From: Desulfobacteraceae bacterium
GTDB lineage: Bacteria; Desulfobacterota; Desulfobacteria; Desulfobacterales; Desulfosarcinaceae
Reading direction: 5' to 3'
DNA length: 56,558 nt
Assembly: GCA_003599575.1 (NCBI GenBank)
Contig: QZKV01000032.1
Span: 1 to 56,558, forward strand
Shown here: one piece after another, positions 8,206 through 15,956 of the stretch
How positions within the stretch are numbered: the first letter of the stretch is position 1
Layout: each line of letters opens with the position of its first letter
The notes under the pieces: generated by a model
The model's database searches: none
Told to the model about the DNA's origin: nothing
The model's input: only the letters and a program-made list of their open reading frames with translations
Position numbers and translations under genes: made by a program

Positions 8206-10318
8206 GAAATCCGGCTTTTTTTGCTTTTTTTGCGGAAAGCACTGCAGCCTTATCGCTCACGTGGAGGATGGCAAGGTCACCAGGGTTACCAAAGACAAAG
8301 AGAGCGGCATCCTCTCCGACATATGCCCGGATGCCAAAGGCCCTGTCACCATCCCGGGTGTTTATCATCATCCGGACCGGTTGAAATACCCGCTCAAACG
8401 CAAGGGCAAAAAAGGAGGCGGTCAGTGGGAGCGCATCAGTTGGGACGAAGCGCTGGGCAGCATTGTTGAAAAATTTCAATCCTGCAAAGAAGAATTCGGA
8501 CCGGAAAGCATCGCCATGGTCCTGGGCGAACCTAAAGGCCTCGACTTCGCCTTTGGGCAAAGACTCGCAACCGTTCTAGGGACCCCCAACGTGATCACGC
8601 CCGGGTGCTATTGCGGTGTTCAAACGGCCGCTGCCAACCAGTTCACGCACGGTTCCATGATGGTCAACGCCGATTACGACACCCAAAAGACCGGCTGCAT
8701 GGTGATCTGGGGCAACAATCCAAGACATATCGGCGGCACCTTCAACGGCATGATGCCGACCGAAATCGACGAGCGCCTGAAGAACGGCTGCAAACTGATC
8801 GTCATCGATCCCGGAACCATCGACTATGCATCCAAAGCGGATCTTTGGATCAAACCCAAGCCCGCTATGGATGGGTTGCTGGCGCTCGGCATGATCAAGG
8901 TGGTCATCGAAGAAGGCTTGTATGACAAAGAATTCGTTGCACGCTGGACGGTGGGATTCGAGGAACTTAAAACACATGTCGCAACGTTTCTCCTCGAGGA
9001 TATCGAGAGGGAAACCTGGGTGCCGCGCGATCAGATCATCGAGGCCGCCAGAATGATAGCGCGCCATACGCCCTGCATCATAGGGACGGGCAACGCACTC
9101 GAAGGCACCATTGCAGCGCTTCAGACCTGCCGGGCGGTTTTCATTTTAAACGGCCTGACCGGCAGTGTAGGCGTCCCCGGCGGTCTTATCGTCAAAACCC
9201 AGAACAAGTTCCACCGGCCGGGCAAATTTTACTTTCCGAAAGGATTTCCGCGGCAAAAGGAAAATTCCATCGCCAACGATTTCGTCCTGGCGATCGGATC
9301 CGCCTATGTTCCCACCCAGACCCTGGTCAACACCATCCTGACCGATAAGCCTTACAGCATCAAGGCAGGCCTTTTCTCGGTGACCAACCCGCTGTGCACC
9401 TATCCGGATGCCAAGGCGACCTACGATGCCTTGATGAAGCTGGAATTTATGGCGGTCGCTGAAATATTCCACACCCCCACTACTGCGATCGCGGACATTG
9501 TCCTTCCCGCGGCACTGCCGGGTGAACATGCCACGATCGCCTATTGGCCCGCATGGACCGGTCAGGTCAAATGCGACCCCAAGTTCATCGATCCTCCGGG
9601 GGAAGCATGGCCGGACATGAAAATTTTCAACGAACTTGCCAAAAGGCTCGGGTTCGGCGAGTACTTCTTCGAAGATACCGATGAAAAGATGTTGGATTTC
9701 TGGTTGAAGCCAAGCGGCATCACCTTCGAAGAATTCAAAACAAAGCGGATCCTGTATCCGGATCATGCATATCTAAAGGGAAACGAAGACAAATTTTTCC
9801 AAACGCCCTCGGGTAAAATGGAAATCTTCTCAGCCCAGATGGAGCAATTGGGAATCAGTCCCCTGCCTTACTTCGAAGAACTCATCAAGCCGAAGCAAGT
9901 GGCCGCCCCGTCCGCCGATTACCCTCTTATTTTCACCAACCGGAAAGAGACCGGCTTCATGCTTTCGGGCTATCGTTCCGATCCCGCCATGCGCAAGCGT
10001 TATCCGGAGCCCCTGGTTGAAATCCATCCCGATACCGCAAGGGAAGCCGGCATCGAAGAGGGAGACAGGGTTTACATTGAAGCCGCCAAAGGCCGCATCG
10101 TTCAAAAAGCGCAATTGAATTCCAACTTGGACCGCCGCGTCATCATGCCTGCATTCGGGTGGTGGTTTCCCGAAGCGCCCGAAGCAACCCAATACGGGTG
10201 GAGAAAATCCAATCTCAATGTCTTGACCAATGGCTACCCGGAGGAACTTTCCACAGGGGCGGTTCAGCTCAGAGGAATTCCGTGCCGCATTTACAAAGCG
10301 GACGATGCGCCGCTTTGA
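8195..10318 (+). CDS. Molybdopterin oxidoreductase, DMSO-reductase superfamily, single subunit with [4Fe-4S] cluster
   Basis: The protein has 707 residues. Cysteines C10, C13, C17 and C44 form the N-terminal [4Fe-4S] site of the superfamily. C138 and C140 (in T-P-G-C-Y-C-G) sit where formate dehydrogenase has selenocysteine 140 and acetylene hydratase has cysteine 141, so one of them probably binds Mo or W. The C-terminal molydopterin-dinucleotide domain starts around residue 580. There is no twin-arginine signal, so it acts in the cytoplasm. No iron-sulfur or membrane-anchor subunit gene is adjacent; either electrons go to a soluble carrier or the reaction is non-redox, as in acetylene hydratase. 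It starts inside the ligase gene, with aaggagg upstream. Confidence 0.88.
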   Translation: MSVKKSGFFCFFCGKHCSLIAHVEDGKVTRVTKDKESGILSDICPDAKGPVTIPGVYHHPDRLKYPLKRKGKKGGGQWERISWDEALGSIVEKFQSCKEEFGPESIAMVLGEPKGLDFAFGQRLATVLGTPNVITPGCYCGVQTAAANQFTHGSMMVNADYDTQKTGCMVIWGNNPRHIGGTFNGMMPTEIDERLKNGCKLIVIDPGTIDYASKADLWIKPKPAMDGLLALGMIKVVIEEGLYDKEFVARWTVGFEELKTHVATFLLEDIERETWVPRDQIIEAARMIARHTPCIIGTGNALEGTIAALQTCRAVFILNGLTGSVGVPGGLIVKTQNKFHRPGKFYFPKGFPRQKENSIANDFVLAIGSAYVPTQTLVNTILTDKPYSIKAGLFSVTNPLCTYPDAKATYDALMKLEFMAVAEIFHTPTTAIADIVLPAALPGEHATIAYWPAWTGQVKCDPKFIDPPGEAWPDMKIFNELAKRLGFGEYFFEDTDEKMLDFWLKPSGITFEEFKTKRILYPDHAYLKGNEDKFFQTPSGKMEIFSAQMEQLGISPLPYFEELIKPKQVAAPSADYPLIFTNRKETGFMLSGYRSDPAMRKRYPEPLVEIHPDTAREAGIEEGDRVYIEAAKGRIVQKAQLNSNLDRRVIMPAFGWWFPEAPEATQYGWRKSNLNVLTNGYPEELSTGAVQLRGIPCRIYKADDAPL

Positions 10319-10464
10319 TGCATGTTTTGCCTGCCGTGAGGCGCCGCAGAGGGATGGCCGATGGAGAAGAGGAGGCGATTTAAAAGGGAGGTGTTGTTTG
10401 TCCGTTAGAAGCGGACATTTCGTTGGAATCGTTTGATGCTACCCTACTCAAAAAGGAGAATTCA

Positions 10465-11511
10465 ATGAGACTGAAAAAATATCAATTTTGCTATCGAGGC
10501 TTGCTCTGCGTGTCCATGCTGATGTTCATTGCGGGCACGGCAGTGGCCGGCCCGGCCACGACTTACAAATTCAAACTGCAAAACATCTATGTTCCGGGAA
10601 CGACCATCGAAACCTATGCCGGTCCGAAATTCATCGAACTTGTGGATAAGCTGTCGGGCGGCCGGATCAAAATCGAGAACTTCGCTCCGGGCTCCCTTGC
10701 ACCGCCCACTGAAATACTTCAGGCCGTCGGCGCCGGGATGTTCGAAATGTCGGCCTCAGCCGGAGCCTATGCAGCCGGAACGATCCCTGCGGCTTACCTC
10801 GAATTCGGAGTGCCCGGGGGGCCGAGGACCTACGGCGAATTCGCCACCTTCTTCCGCAATACAGGTTACCTGGAACTGTTGAGAGAAGAATATGCCAAGC
10901 AAAACGTATACTACATAGCCCCTTTGATCGACGAGTGGTACGGGATGATCTCAAAGAAACCCATTCGAAAATTGGAAGATTTCAAAGGAATGAAAATAAG
11001 GGCCACCGGATTGGTGGCGAAAATGTTCGCGGAACTGGGGGCTTCCCCCGTTTTTATACCGCTTTCAGAGGTCTATACCGGTCTTTCGATGGGAACGATC
11101 GACGCCATGAGCTTCGCGGACCCCGATTCGCACTGGGATATGAAGCTGATGGAGGTGGCCAAATACGAGATCGCCCCGTCCATCATGGTTTCCTCCGGAA
11201 ACCTGATCATGAACCTCAAGGTCTGGAAATCTCTTCCGGAAGATCTGCAGGCGATCATCGAAGTGGCTGCCTGGGAAATTTCCTTCAGAGTTTTTGCAGC
11301 CACCAAAGTGGCCAGCTACACCGCTTTGGATAAGATGAAGAAAGATTTCGGCGTTGAACTGATCACCCTGCCTCCGGACCAGATGGAAAAATGGGACGCG
11401 GTCAACCGCAAGGTTTTGATGGAAGTTGCCGGTAAAGGACCGGCCGCCAAGAAAGCGGTTGATATGATGATCGAGTGGATGTCCAAAAACCGAGAATACT
11501 CGAACAAATAG
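10465..11511 (+). CDS. TRAP transporter substrate-binding protein (DctP family)
   Basis: The protein has 348 residues with a clear export signal: basic start, hydrophobic stretch, then cleavage expected near T-A-V-A-G. The mature part has the DctP signature around G-M-K-I-R-A-T-G, where the arginine normally binds the substrate carboxylate, followed by L-S-E-V-Y-T-G-L-S-M-G-T-I-D-A. It captures an organic anion in the periplasm for the QM permease. The open frame starts upstream at 10423, but ATG 10465 has aaaaaggag and gives the signal peptide. It lies 146 bases after the Mo enzyme and 95 bases before the Q subunit. Its placement between an acyl-CoA ligase and the Q/M genes suggests the ligand is the acid that the ligase activates. 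Confidence 0.93.
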   Translation: MRLKKYQFCYRGLLCVSMLMFIAGTAVAGPATTYKFKLQNIYVPGTTIETYAGPKFIELVDKLSGGRIKIENFAPGSLAPPTEILQAVGAGMFEMSASAGAYAAGTIPAAYLEFGVPGGPRTYGEFATFFRNTGYLELLREEYAKQNVYYIAPLIDEWYGMISKKPIRKLEDFKGMKIRATGLVAKMFAELGASPVFIPLSEVYTGLSMGTIDAMSFADPDSHWDMKLMEVAKYEIAPSIMVSSGNLIMNLKVWKSLPEDLQAIIEVAAWEISFRVFAATKVASYTALDKMKKDFGVELITLPPDQMEKWDAVNRKVLMEVAGKGPAAKKAVDMMIEWMSKNREYSNK

Positions 11512-11520
11512 ATCTCCTGC

Positions 11521-11569
11521 GGGGCGGGGGGTCGAAATTCAAATGATCCCCTTGCCCCTGCCGGGGCAA
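11521..11569 (+). promoter_or_regulatory. Two competing RNA hairpins between dctP-like and dctQ-like genes
   Basis: Bases 11521-11533 can pair with 11545-11558 in an 11-13 base-pair, very GC-rich stem with two G-U pairs and one bulge. Bases 11552-11558 (ttgcccc) can instead pair perfectly with 11563-11569 (ggggcaa) around a four-base loop. The two structures share 11552-11558, so only one can form at a time. A stem here could stop or stabilise transcripts and so raise the binding protein over the permease. That role is inferred from similar transporter operons. Confidence 0.5.
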
Positions 11570-11606
11570 CCGCAAAGCATTGCGAGTGTTCATTGGGAGA
11601 TAATGA

Positions 11607-12113
11607 ATGAAGGCTCTTTCCCGAATCATCGACAATATCAGCATCGGTTTCATGTGGGTATCCGTTTTCATGACATGGGTGATGGTGCTCATTGTCTTCG
11701 GCGGAGTGGTGGCGCGATATTTTTTCAATTCTCCGATTAACTGGATTCCCGAGCTTTCTCAATTTCTTTTCGGAGCGTCCTTTATGCTCGCCGGCGCCTA
11801 TGTGTTAAAGATAAACGGCCATGTACGGATAGATATACTTGTCCTTCGAATGGGCCCGAGAACCCAGGCCATCCTTGAATGCATCACTTCCTCTGCGTTC
11901 TGGATATTCAGTTTGGTCTTGCTCTACAAGGGAACCGCAATGGCCATGACGTCGCTTGGAAACATGGAAACGACCGGTACATACTGGGATCCCCCGGTCT
12001 ATCCGATAAAAATGGTCATCCCCCTGGCGGCGGCCCTGATCATGATCCAGGGATTCAGCAAGCTTATGGGCGACATAACCACTATCTTCAAAGGCAAACA
12101 CTCATGGGAATAG
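11607..12113 (+). CDS. TRAP transporter small permease (DctQ family)
   Basis: The protein has 168 residues and four hydrophobic helices, the standard layout of the TRAP small membrane subunit. The conserved region I-N-W-I-P-E-L-S-Q-F-L-F-G precedes the second helix. It pairs with the large permease in the inner membrane. Its last four codons overlap the start of the next gene by 10 bases, so Q and M are translationally coupled. The start has gggag nine bases upstream. Confidence 0.92.
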   Translation: MKALSRIIDNISIGFMWVSVFMTWVMVLIVFGGVVARYFFNSPINWIPELSQFLFGASFMLAGAYVLKINGHVRIDILVLRMGPRTQAILECITSSAFWIFSLVLLYKGTAMAMTSLGNMETTGTYWDPPVYPIKMVIPLAAALIMIQGFSKLMGDITTIFKGKHSWE

Positions 12114-13423
12114 AATCCGTTACCATCCTGATGTTTTTCTTTTTCATGGCAGGCCTGTTTATCGGCATCCCGCTCGCATTCGTCTTGGGCGCCACCGGAG
12201 TTGTTTTCACCATCGCCTTATGGGGAATAAACGGGCTGTATGTCGTCCCGTCATTGACCTGGCAGATGATGGGTTCGGAAGTTCTGATCGCCGTACCTCT
12301 ATTTGTCCTGATGGGTGCCGTCTTGCAGCGTTCCGGCATTGCCGACGACCTGTACGATGTCGCCTATAAATGGGCCGGCTCCATCAACGGCGGGTTGGGG
12401 GCGGGCACGATCGCCATTTGCGCGCTTTTTGCGGCCATGGCCGGGATTGCCGGCGCCGCCACAGTATCGCTCGGTTTGATCGCTTTGCCGGCGATGCGCA
12501 AACGCGGATACAGTGTGGGACTCTCCGTCGGCACCATCGCGGCTGGGGGGACGCTCGGCATTTTAATTCCGCCGAGCGTTCCAATGATTTTTTATGCGCT
12601 GTTCGCCAGGATGTCCATCGGACAGCTTTTCCTGGCGGGAATTTTGCCGGGGTTGCTCTTCGGGGCGCTTTTAGCTTCCTATATTCTGATCATGGGCAAA
12701 TTAAGGCCGGATACCTGCCCCTCCATTCCATTGGAGGAAAGAGCTTCTCTGCGCGAAAAGTTTTCGGCGCTTCCTGAAGTCATGCCCGCCCTGATCCTGA
12801 TCATCCTGGTTTTAGGATCTATCTTCTCAGGTGTCGCTACACCTACGGAGTCCGCCAGCGTCGGGGTGGTCGGGTCGTTCTTCGTCGCGTTGATCAAAAG
12901 AAGGGTCAATTTCCAGCTGATCAAAGAATCCACTTTCCAAACCGTTCATATCACCACCATGGTGATATGGGTCATGATGGGCGCTGCCGTTTTTGCCGCG
13001 GTTTATCAGGCCCTCGGTGCTTCTCAACTGGTGGATAAAATCGCCGCCACAGGAGATTTTGCGGTCAACCGGTGGTTCATCATGGGGCTGATTCTGGCCA
13101 TCCTTTTTATAGTCGGCATGTTTTTGGATGCTTCCGCCATCGTCATTCTCTTCGTACCGACCATGGTACCTTTGATAACCAAGCTGGGTTTCGACCCCCT
13201 GTGGTTTTCGGTGATCTTCATCATCACTTTGATGGTCGGCTATTTATCGCCGCCCTTCGGGCTTTCGCTCTTTTACATGAAGGGCATAGCACCGAAGGAT
13301 GTGAGCACCTCGGCTATTTACCGGTCGGTTCTTCCGTTTATCGGGATTTTCTTGTTCGGAATTGTTTTGCTCACACTTTTTCCCGGCATCGTACTCTGGT
13401 TGCCGAAATACCTGATGGGGTAA
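12104..13423 (+). CDS. TRAP transporter large permease (DctM family)
   Basis: The protein has 439 residues and about twelve hydrophobic segments. Typical DctM features are L-F-I-G-I-P-L-A-F near the N terminus, L-F-A-A-M-A-G-I-A-G-A-A-T in the middle, G-G-T-L-G-I-L-I-P-P-S and, near the C terminus, G-Y-L-S-P-P-F-G-L. It forms the sodium-driven channel for the captured substrate. The open frame extends to 11879 inside the Q gene, but ATG 12104 overlaps the end of the Q gene and gives the normal N terminus of this family. Confidence 0.93.
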   Translation: MGIESVTILMFFFFMAGLFIGIPLAFVLGATGVVFTIALWGINGLYVVPSLTWQMMGSEVLIAVPLFVLMGAVLQRSGIADDLYDVAYKWAGSINGGLGAGTIAICALFAAMAGIAGAATVSLGLIALPAMRKRGYSVGLSVGTIAAGGTLGILIPPSVPMIFYALFARMSIGQLFLAGILPGLLFGALLASYILIMGKLRPDTCPSIPLEERASLREKFSALPEVMPALILIILVLGSIFSGVATPTESASVGVVGSFFVALIKRRVNFQLIKESTFQTVHITTMVIWVMMGAAVFAAVYQALGASQLVDKIAATGDFAVNRWFIMGLILAILFIVGMFLDASAIVILFVPTMVPLITKLGFDPLWFSVIFIITLMVGYLSPPFGLSLFYMKGIAPKDVSTSAIYRSVLPFIGIFLFGIVLLTLFPGIVLWLPKYLMG

Positions 13424-13497
13424 TCCCTTGCCGGGCACTCCGATCGGTAGTATTAAAGCTATTTGCGGCCCGAAACGGCAGTCAACAAGGAAGACGC

Positions 13498-13767
13498 ATG
13501 TTATCGTTGCCCTCAAAACCCTGGAAGAAGGCAAGTCTTGCATCTATTGGAGAGGATCTTTACCATTTGACCTTTCTCGATCCTCTCCCCTCCGCCCGGG
13601 AATTTGAAGAGATTGTGAAGACTCTTGAAGATCTGATTTCCGCAACCGAAGAGGTGGTCTTCAAGGATTCCGACCATCTGCAACTGCAGTTGCGCATCAG
13701 GGATTTGAAAATTTTCAAGCGGCGGCTGATTTTCTTGAACATCTCCATCGTGAAAGAGGCTGGTTGA
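13498..13767 (+). CDS. Small orphan protein, 89 residues, next to the radical SAM gene
   Basis: Not recognised. The frame is longer upstream, but ATG 13498 has aaggaag seven bases before it and lies after the TRAP stop codon. The product is 89 residues, soluble, with no cysteines. It looks like a short strand region (A-S-L-A-S-I-G-E-D-L-Y-H-L-T-F) followed by a long amphipathic helix rich in leucine and charged residues, ending in K-R-R-L-I-F-L-N-I-S-I-V-K. It ends six bases before the radical SAM start, so the two are almost certainly co-translated. It may be a dedicated partner of the radical SAM enzyme or of its product; this is inference only. Confidence 0.65.
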   Translation: MLSLPSKPWKKASLASIGEDLYHLTFLDPLPSAREFEEIVKTLEDLISATEEVVFKDSDHLQLQLRIRDLKIFKRRLIFLNISIVKEAG

Positions 13768-13773
13768 ACAAAG

Positions 13774-15144
13774 ATGAATGCCCCTGGTTCTGTCCTGGAC
13801 AATACGCAAAGCCTTTGTCCTTTCTGCCTGAAACGCCTTGCGGCATCCATCCGGTTGAATGAACAGGGGGGAGGGGTATGGATGGAGTGGGTATGCTCTG
13901 AGCACGGGCCCCAAAAGTCCCTTGTATGTCCTGATCTGCAGACATATGCAACTATCCGCAGCATTTCCCGGAAAGTGAAAAAGCCGGCCGCCTGCCTTGA
14001 ATCGACCGCCGCCGGCTGCCCGCACGACTGCGGTTTGTGCCGCGCCCATGAGCAGCACACGTGCCTGGCCATACTGGAAATTACCGACCGTTGCGATGCA
14101 GGCTGCCCCATTTGTCTATCCGACTCAATCGAAGATGGCCGCGATTTGAGCGTCGCGACCGTTACATCCGCGCTGCGGAATTTGATCAGCAAAGAGGGAA
14201 AGCCGGTGCCTTTGCAGCTCAGCGGCGGGGAACCGACGTTGCATGAGGACCTTCATTCGATCGTCCATGCGGCGCATTCAATGGGATTTGGGAAAATTGA
14301 AATAGATACGAACGGCAGGCTTCTTGCGGAGAAGCAGGACCTGTGTTTCCTGTTGAAAGAGGCCGGTTTATCGGGAATATACCTTCAAATGGACGGCATC
14401 CGGCCCGACATTTCACTTAAAATCCGCGGTCGAGATCTGACAGCGATCAAACTTAAGGCCATCGACCATTGCAGGCATGCGGGGTTGCAGGTCGTTCTTT
14501 CCGTCACGGTCGTTCCAGGCATCAATACCGATCATATGTGGGAGATGGTGCGATTCGGAATCGAACGAAATCTTACGGGAGTAAATTTTCAGCCCGCCGT
14601 ACGGAGCGGCCGCTACCCGCAGGAGTTCCTGCCCGATCGATCGACGCGATTCACCTTGGGCCATTTCCAAAAAGAAATGCAGGCCCAGAGCAGGGGCATA
14701 ATTCGTGCGGGCGACATGATGCCGATCCCGTGCCCGAGTCCTTTTTGCGGCGCCATGGCCTATTTGATCGTTTCAGAGGATCACATAACACCCCTGAACC
14801 GAATTCTTGCGCCGGAACGTTTATCAACCCACCTGGCAGACCAGAGCAATTGGGAAAACGTCTTGGCAGATCTGAACGGCGCCTGCGGCTGCAGCGGGGA
14901 ATGCCGGCCCGACACAGGTATTTCAGCACAACTGCCGGGCCGTGATTTTTTTTCCATCGGCTTCCATGGCATGATGGACGCCTTCTGCTTCGACATCGAA
15001 CGCGCCAGACGCTGCTGCGTGCATGAACTGCTTCCGGACGGAAGATTGATCCCTTTTTGCCTCTATAATGTAAAATATCGTCCATCGCCCGAAAACGGCC
15101 GTACATTTCACTGCGGGCGCCGGTTGGAGGCGCCGCTGCTCTAA
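13774..15144 (+). CDS. Multi-cluster radical SAM protein of the tetraether lipid synthase (Tes/Mss-like) superfamily
   Basis: The protein has 456 residues. The SAM-cluster motif C-x3-C-x2-C lies at C107, C111 and C114 in T-D-R-C-D-A-G-C-P-I-C. Extra cysteines are arranged as in the Tes family (MJ0619-like): C15/C18 and C41 at the start, then C82-x3-C86-x2-C89-x7-C97 just before the core. At the C terminus are P-C-P-S-P-F-C, A-C-G-C-S-G-E-C and C-C-V-H-E-L-L-P-D-G-R-L-I-P-F-C. The G-G-E-P motif is present. Known relatives couple lipid chains or methylate, and TrsS proteins of unknown role are related. Its position in a ligase/Mo-enzyme/TRAP operon argues for a role other than, or beyond, membrane lipid synthesis. 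Function unassigned. Confidence 0.8.
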   Translation: MNAPGSVLDNTQSLCPFCLKRLAASIRLNEQGGGVWMEWVCSEHGPQKSLVCPDLQTYATIRSISRKVKKPAACLESTAAGCPHDCGLCRAHEQHTCLAILEITDRCDAGCPICLSDSIEDGRDLSVATVTSALRNLISKEGKPVPLQLSGGEPTLHEDLHSIVHAAHSMGFGKIEIDTNGRLLAEKQDLCFLLKEAGLSGIYLQMDGIRPDISLKIRGRDLTAIKLKAIDHCRHAGLQVVLSVTVVPGINTDHMWEMVRFGIERNLTGVNFQPAVRSGRYPQEFLPDRSTRFTLGHFQKEMQAQSRGIIRAGDMMPIPCPSPFCGAMAYLIVSEDHITPLNRILAPERLSTHLADQSNWENVLADLNGACGCSGECRPDTGISAQLPGRDFFSIGFHGMMDAFCFDIERARRCCVHELLPDGRLIPFCLYNVKYRPSPENGRTFHCGRRLEAPLL

Positions 15145-15157
15145 AAAGGAGATGCCC

Positions 15158-15931
15158 ATGAGTGTGAAGCAATTGATGGATCTTTCCGGGAAAATAGCGC
15201 TGATCACCGGCGGTTCACGTGGTCTGGGCCTGCAAATGGCTGAAGCGTTGGGAGAGTTGGGAGCCAAATTGGCGATCACCGCCCGCAAGCAGCATGAACT
15301 GGATGCCGCTGTCACGCACCTTTCCGCGCAAGGCATCGAAGTGATGGCCGTCCCGGCGGATCTTTCCAAGTTCGATATTATTCCGGGTGTGCTGGATCAG
15401 GTTTTGAAGCATTATGGCGATATCGATATCCTGGTCAACAACGCCGGAACCACATGGGGCGCTCCGGCTGAAGATCATCCGCCCGAAGCATGGCATAAGG
15501 TCATGAATCTGAATGTGAACGCCGTATTTTACCTGACGCAGCTGGTAGGGAAAAGGTGCATGATCCCCAAGAAATCCGGTAAGATCATCAACATTTCATC
15601 AGTCGCCGGGCTGGCCGGCAACCCTCCCGGCATGAACACGATTGCCTATAACACCAGCAAAGGGGCCGTGGTGAACTTCACACGCGCGCTTGCAGGCGAG
15701 TGGGGCAAATACAACATCACGGTGAACGCCATTTGTCCAGGTGTCTTTCCCTCCAAAATGGGCCAGATTCTGGTCGACACCATGGCCGATATTCTCAAGA
15801 TGATGACACCGCTCGGCCGAATCGGCGGTCCGGAAGATCTCAAAGGCATCGCCGCACTGCTTGCGTCGGAAGCATCCCGCCATATCACCGGTCAGTGTAT
15901 CGCCGTCGACGGCGGGGCATCGGTCATATAG
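15158..15931 (+). CDS. Short-chain dehydrogenase/reductase (SDR), classical type
   Basis: The protein has 257 residues. The cofactor motif T-G-G-S-R-G-L-G lies at residues 17-24, N-N-A-G follows the fourth strand, and the catalytic set is serine 147 or 148, Tyr164 and Lys168 (I-A-Y-N-T-S-K). It ends in G-Q-C-I-A-V-D-G-G, as in FabG-like enzymes. It interconverts an alcohol and a ketone with NAD(P). ATG 15152 touches the ribosome site, so ATG 15158 with aaggag seven bases upstream is preferred. It is 13 bases after the radical SAM gene and is the last gene of the operon, meeting a convergent MFS gene. Confidence 0.9.
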   Translation: MSVKQLMDLSGKIALITGGSRGLGLQMAEALGELGAKLAITARKQHELDAAVTHLSAQGIEVMAVPADLSKFDIIPGVLDQVLKHYGDIDILVNNAGTTWGAPAEDHPPEAWHKVMNLNVNAVFYLTQLVGKRCMIPKKSGKIINISSVAGLAGNPPGMNTIAYNTSKGAVVNFTRALAGEWGKYNITVNAICPGVFPSKMGQILVDTMADILKMMTPLGRIGGPEDLKGIAALLASEASRHITGQCIAVDGGASVI

Positions 15932-15956
15932 AAGGGCTGCGCCACCCGCCGCTCTT

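Noticed and set aside
8195..10318. Possible selenocysteine in the Mo enzyme
   Set aside because: The expected ligand position carries TGC cysteine codons (C138, C140) and no in-frame TGA is present.
10399..10417. Inverted repeat tgtccg-N7-cggaca upstream of the TRAP binding protein gene
   Set aside because: Short stem and only one copy; a similar gcggacac string near 6448 and 17992 is not arranged as an inverted repeat, so no operator is claimed.
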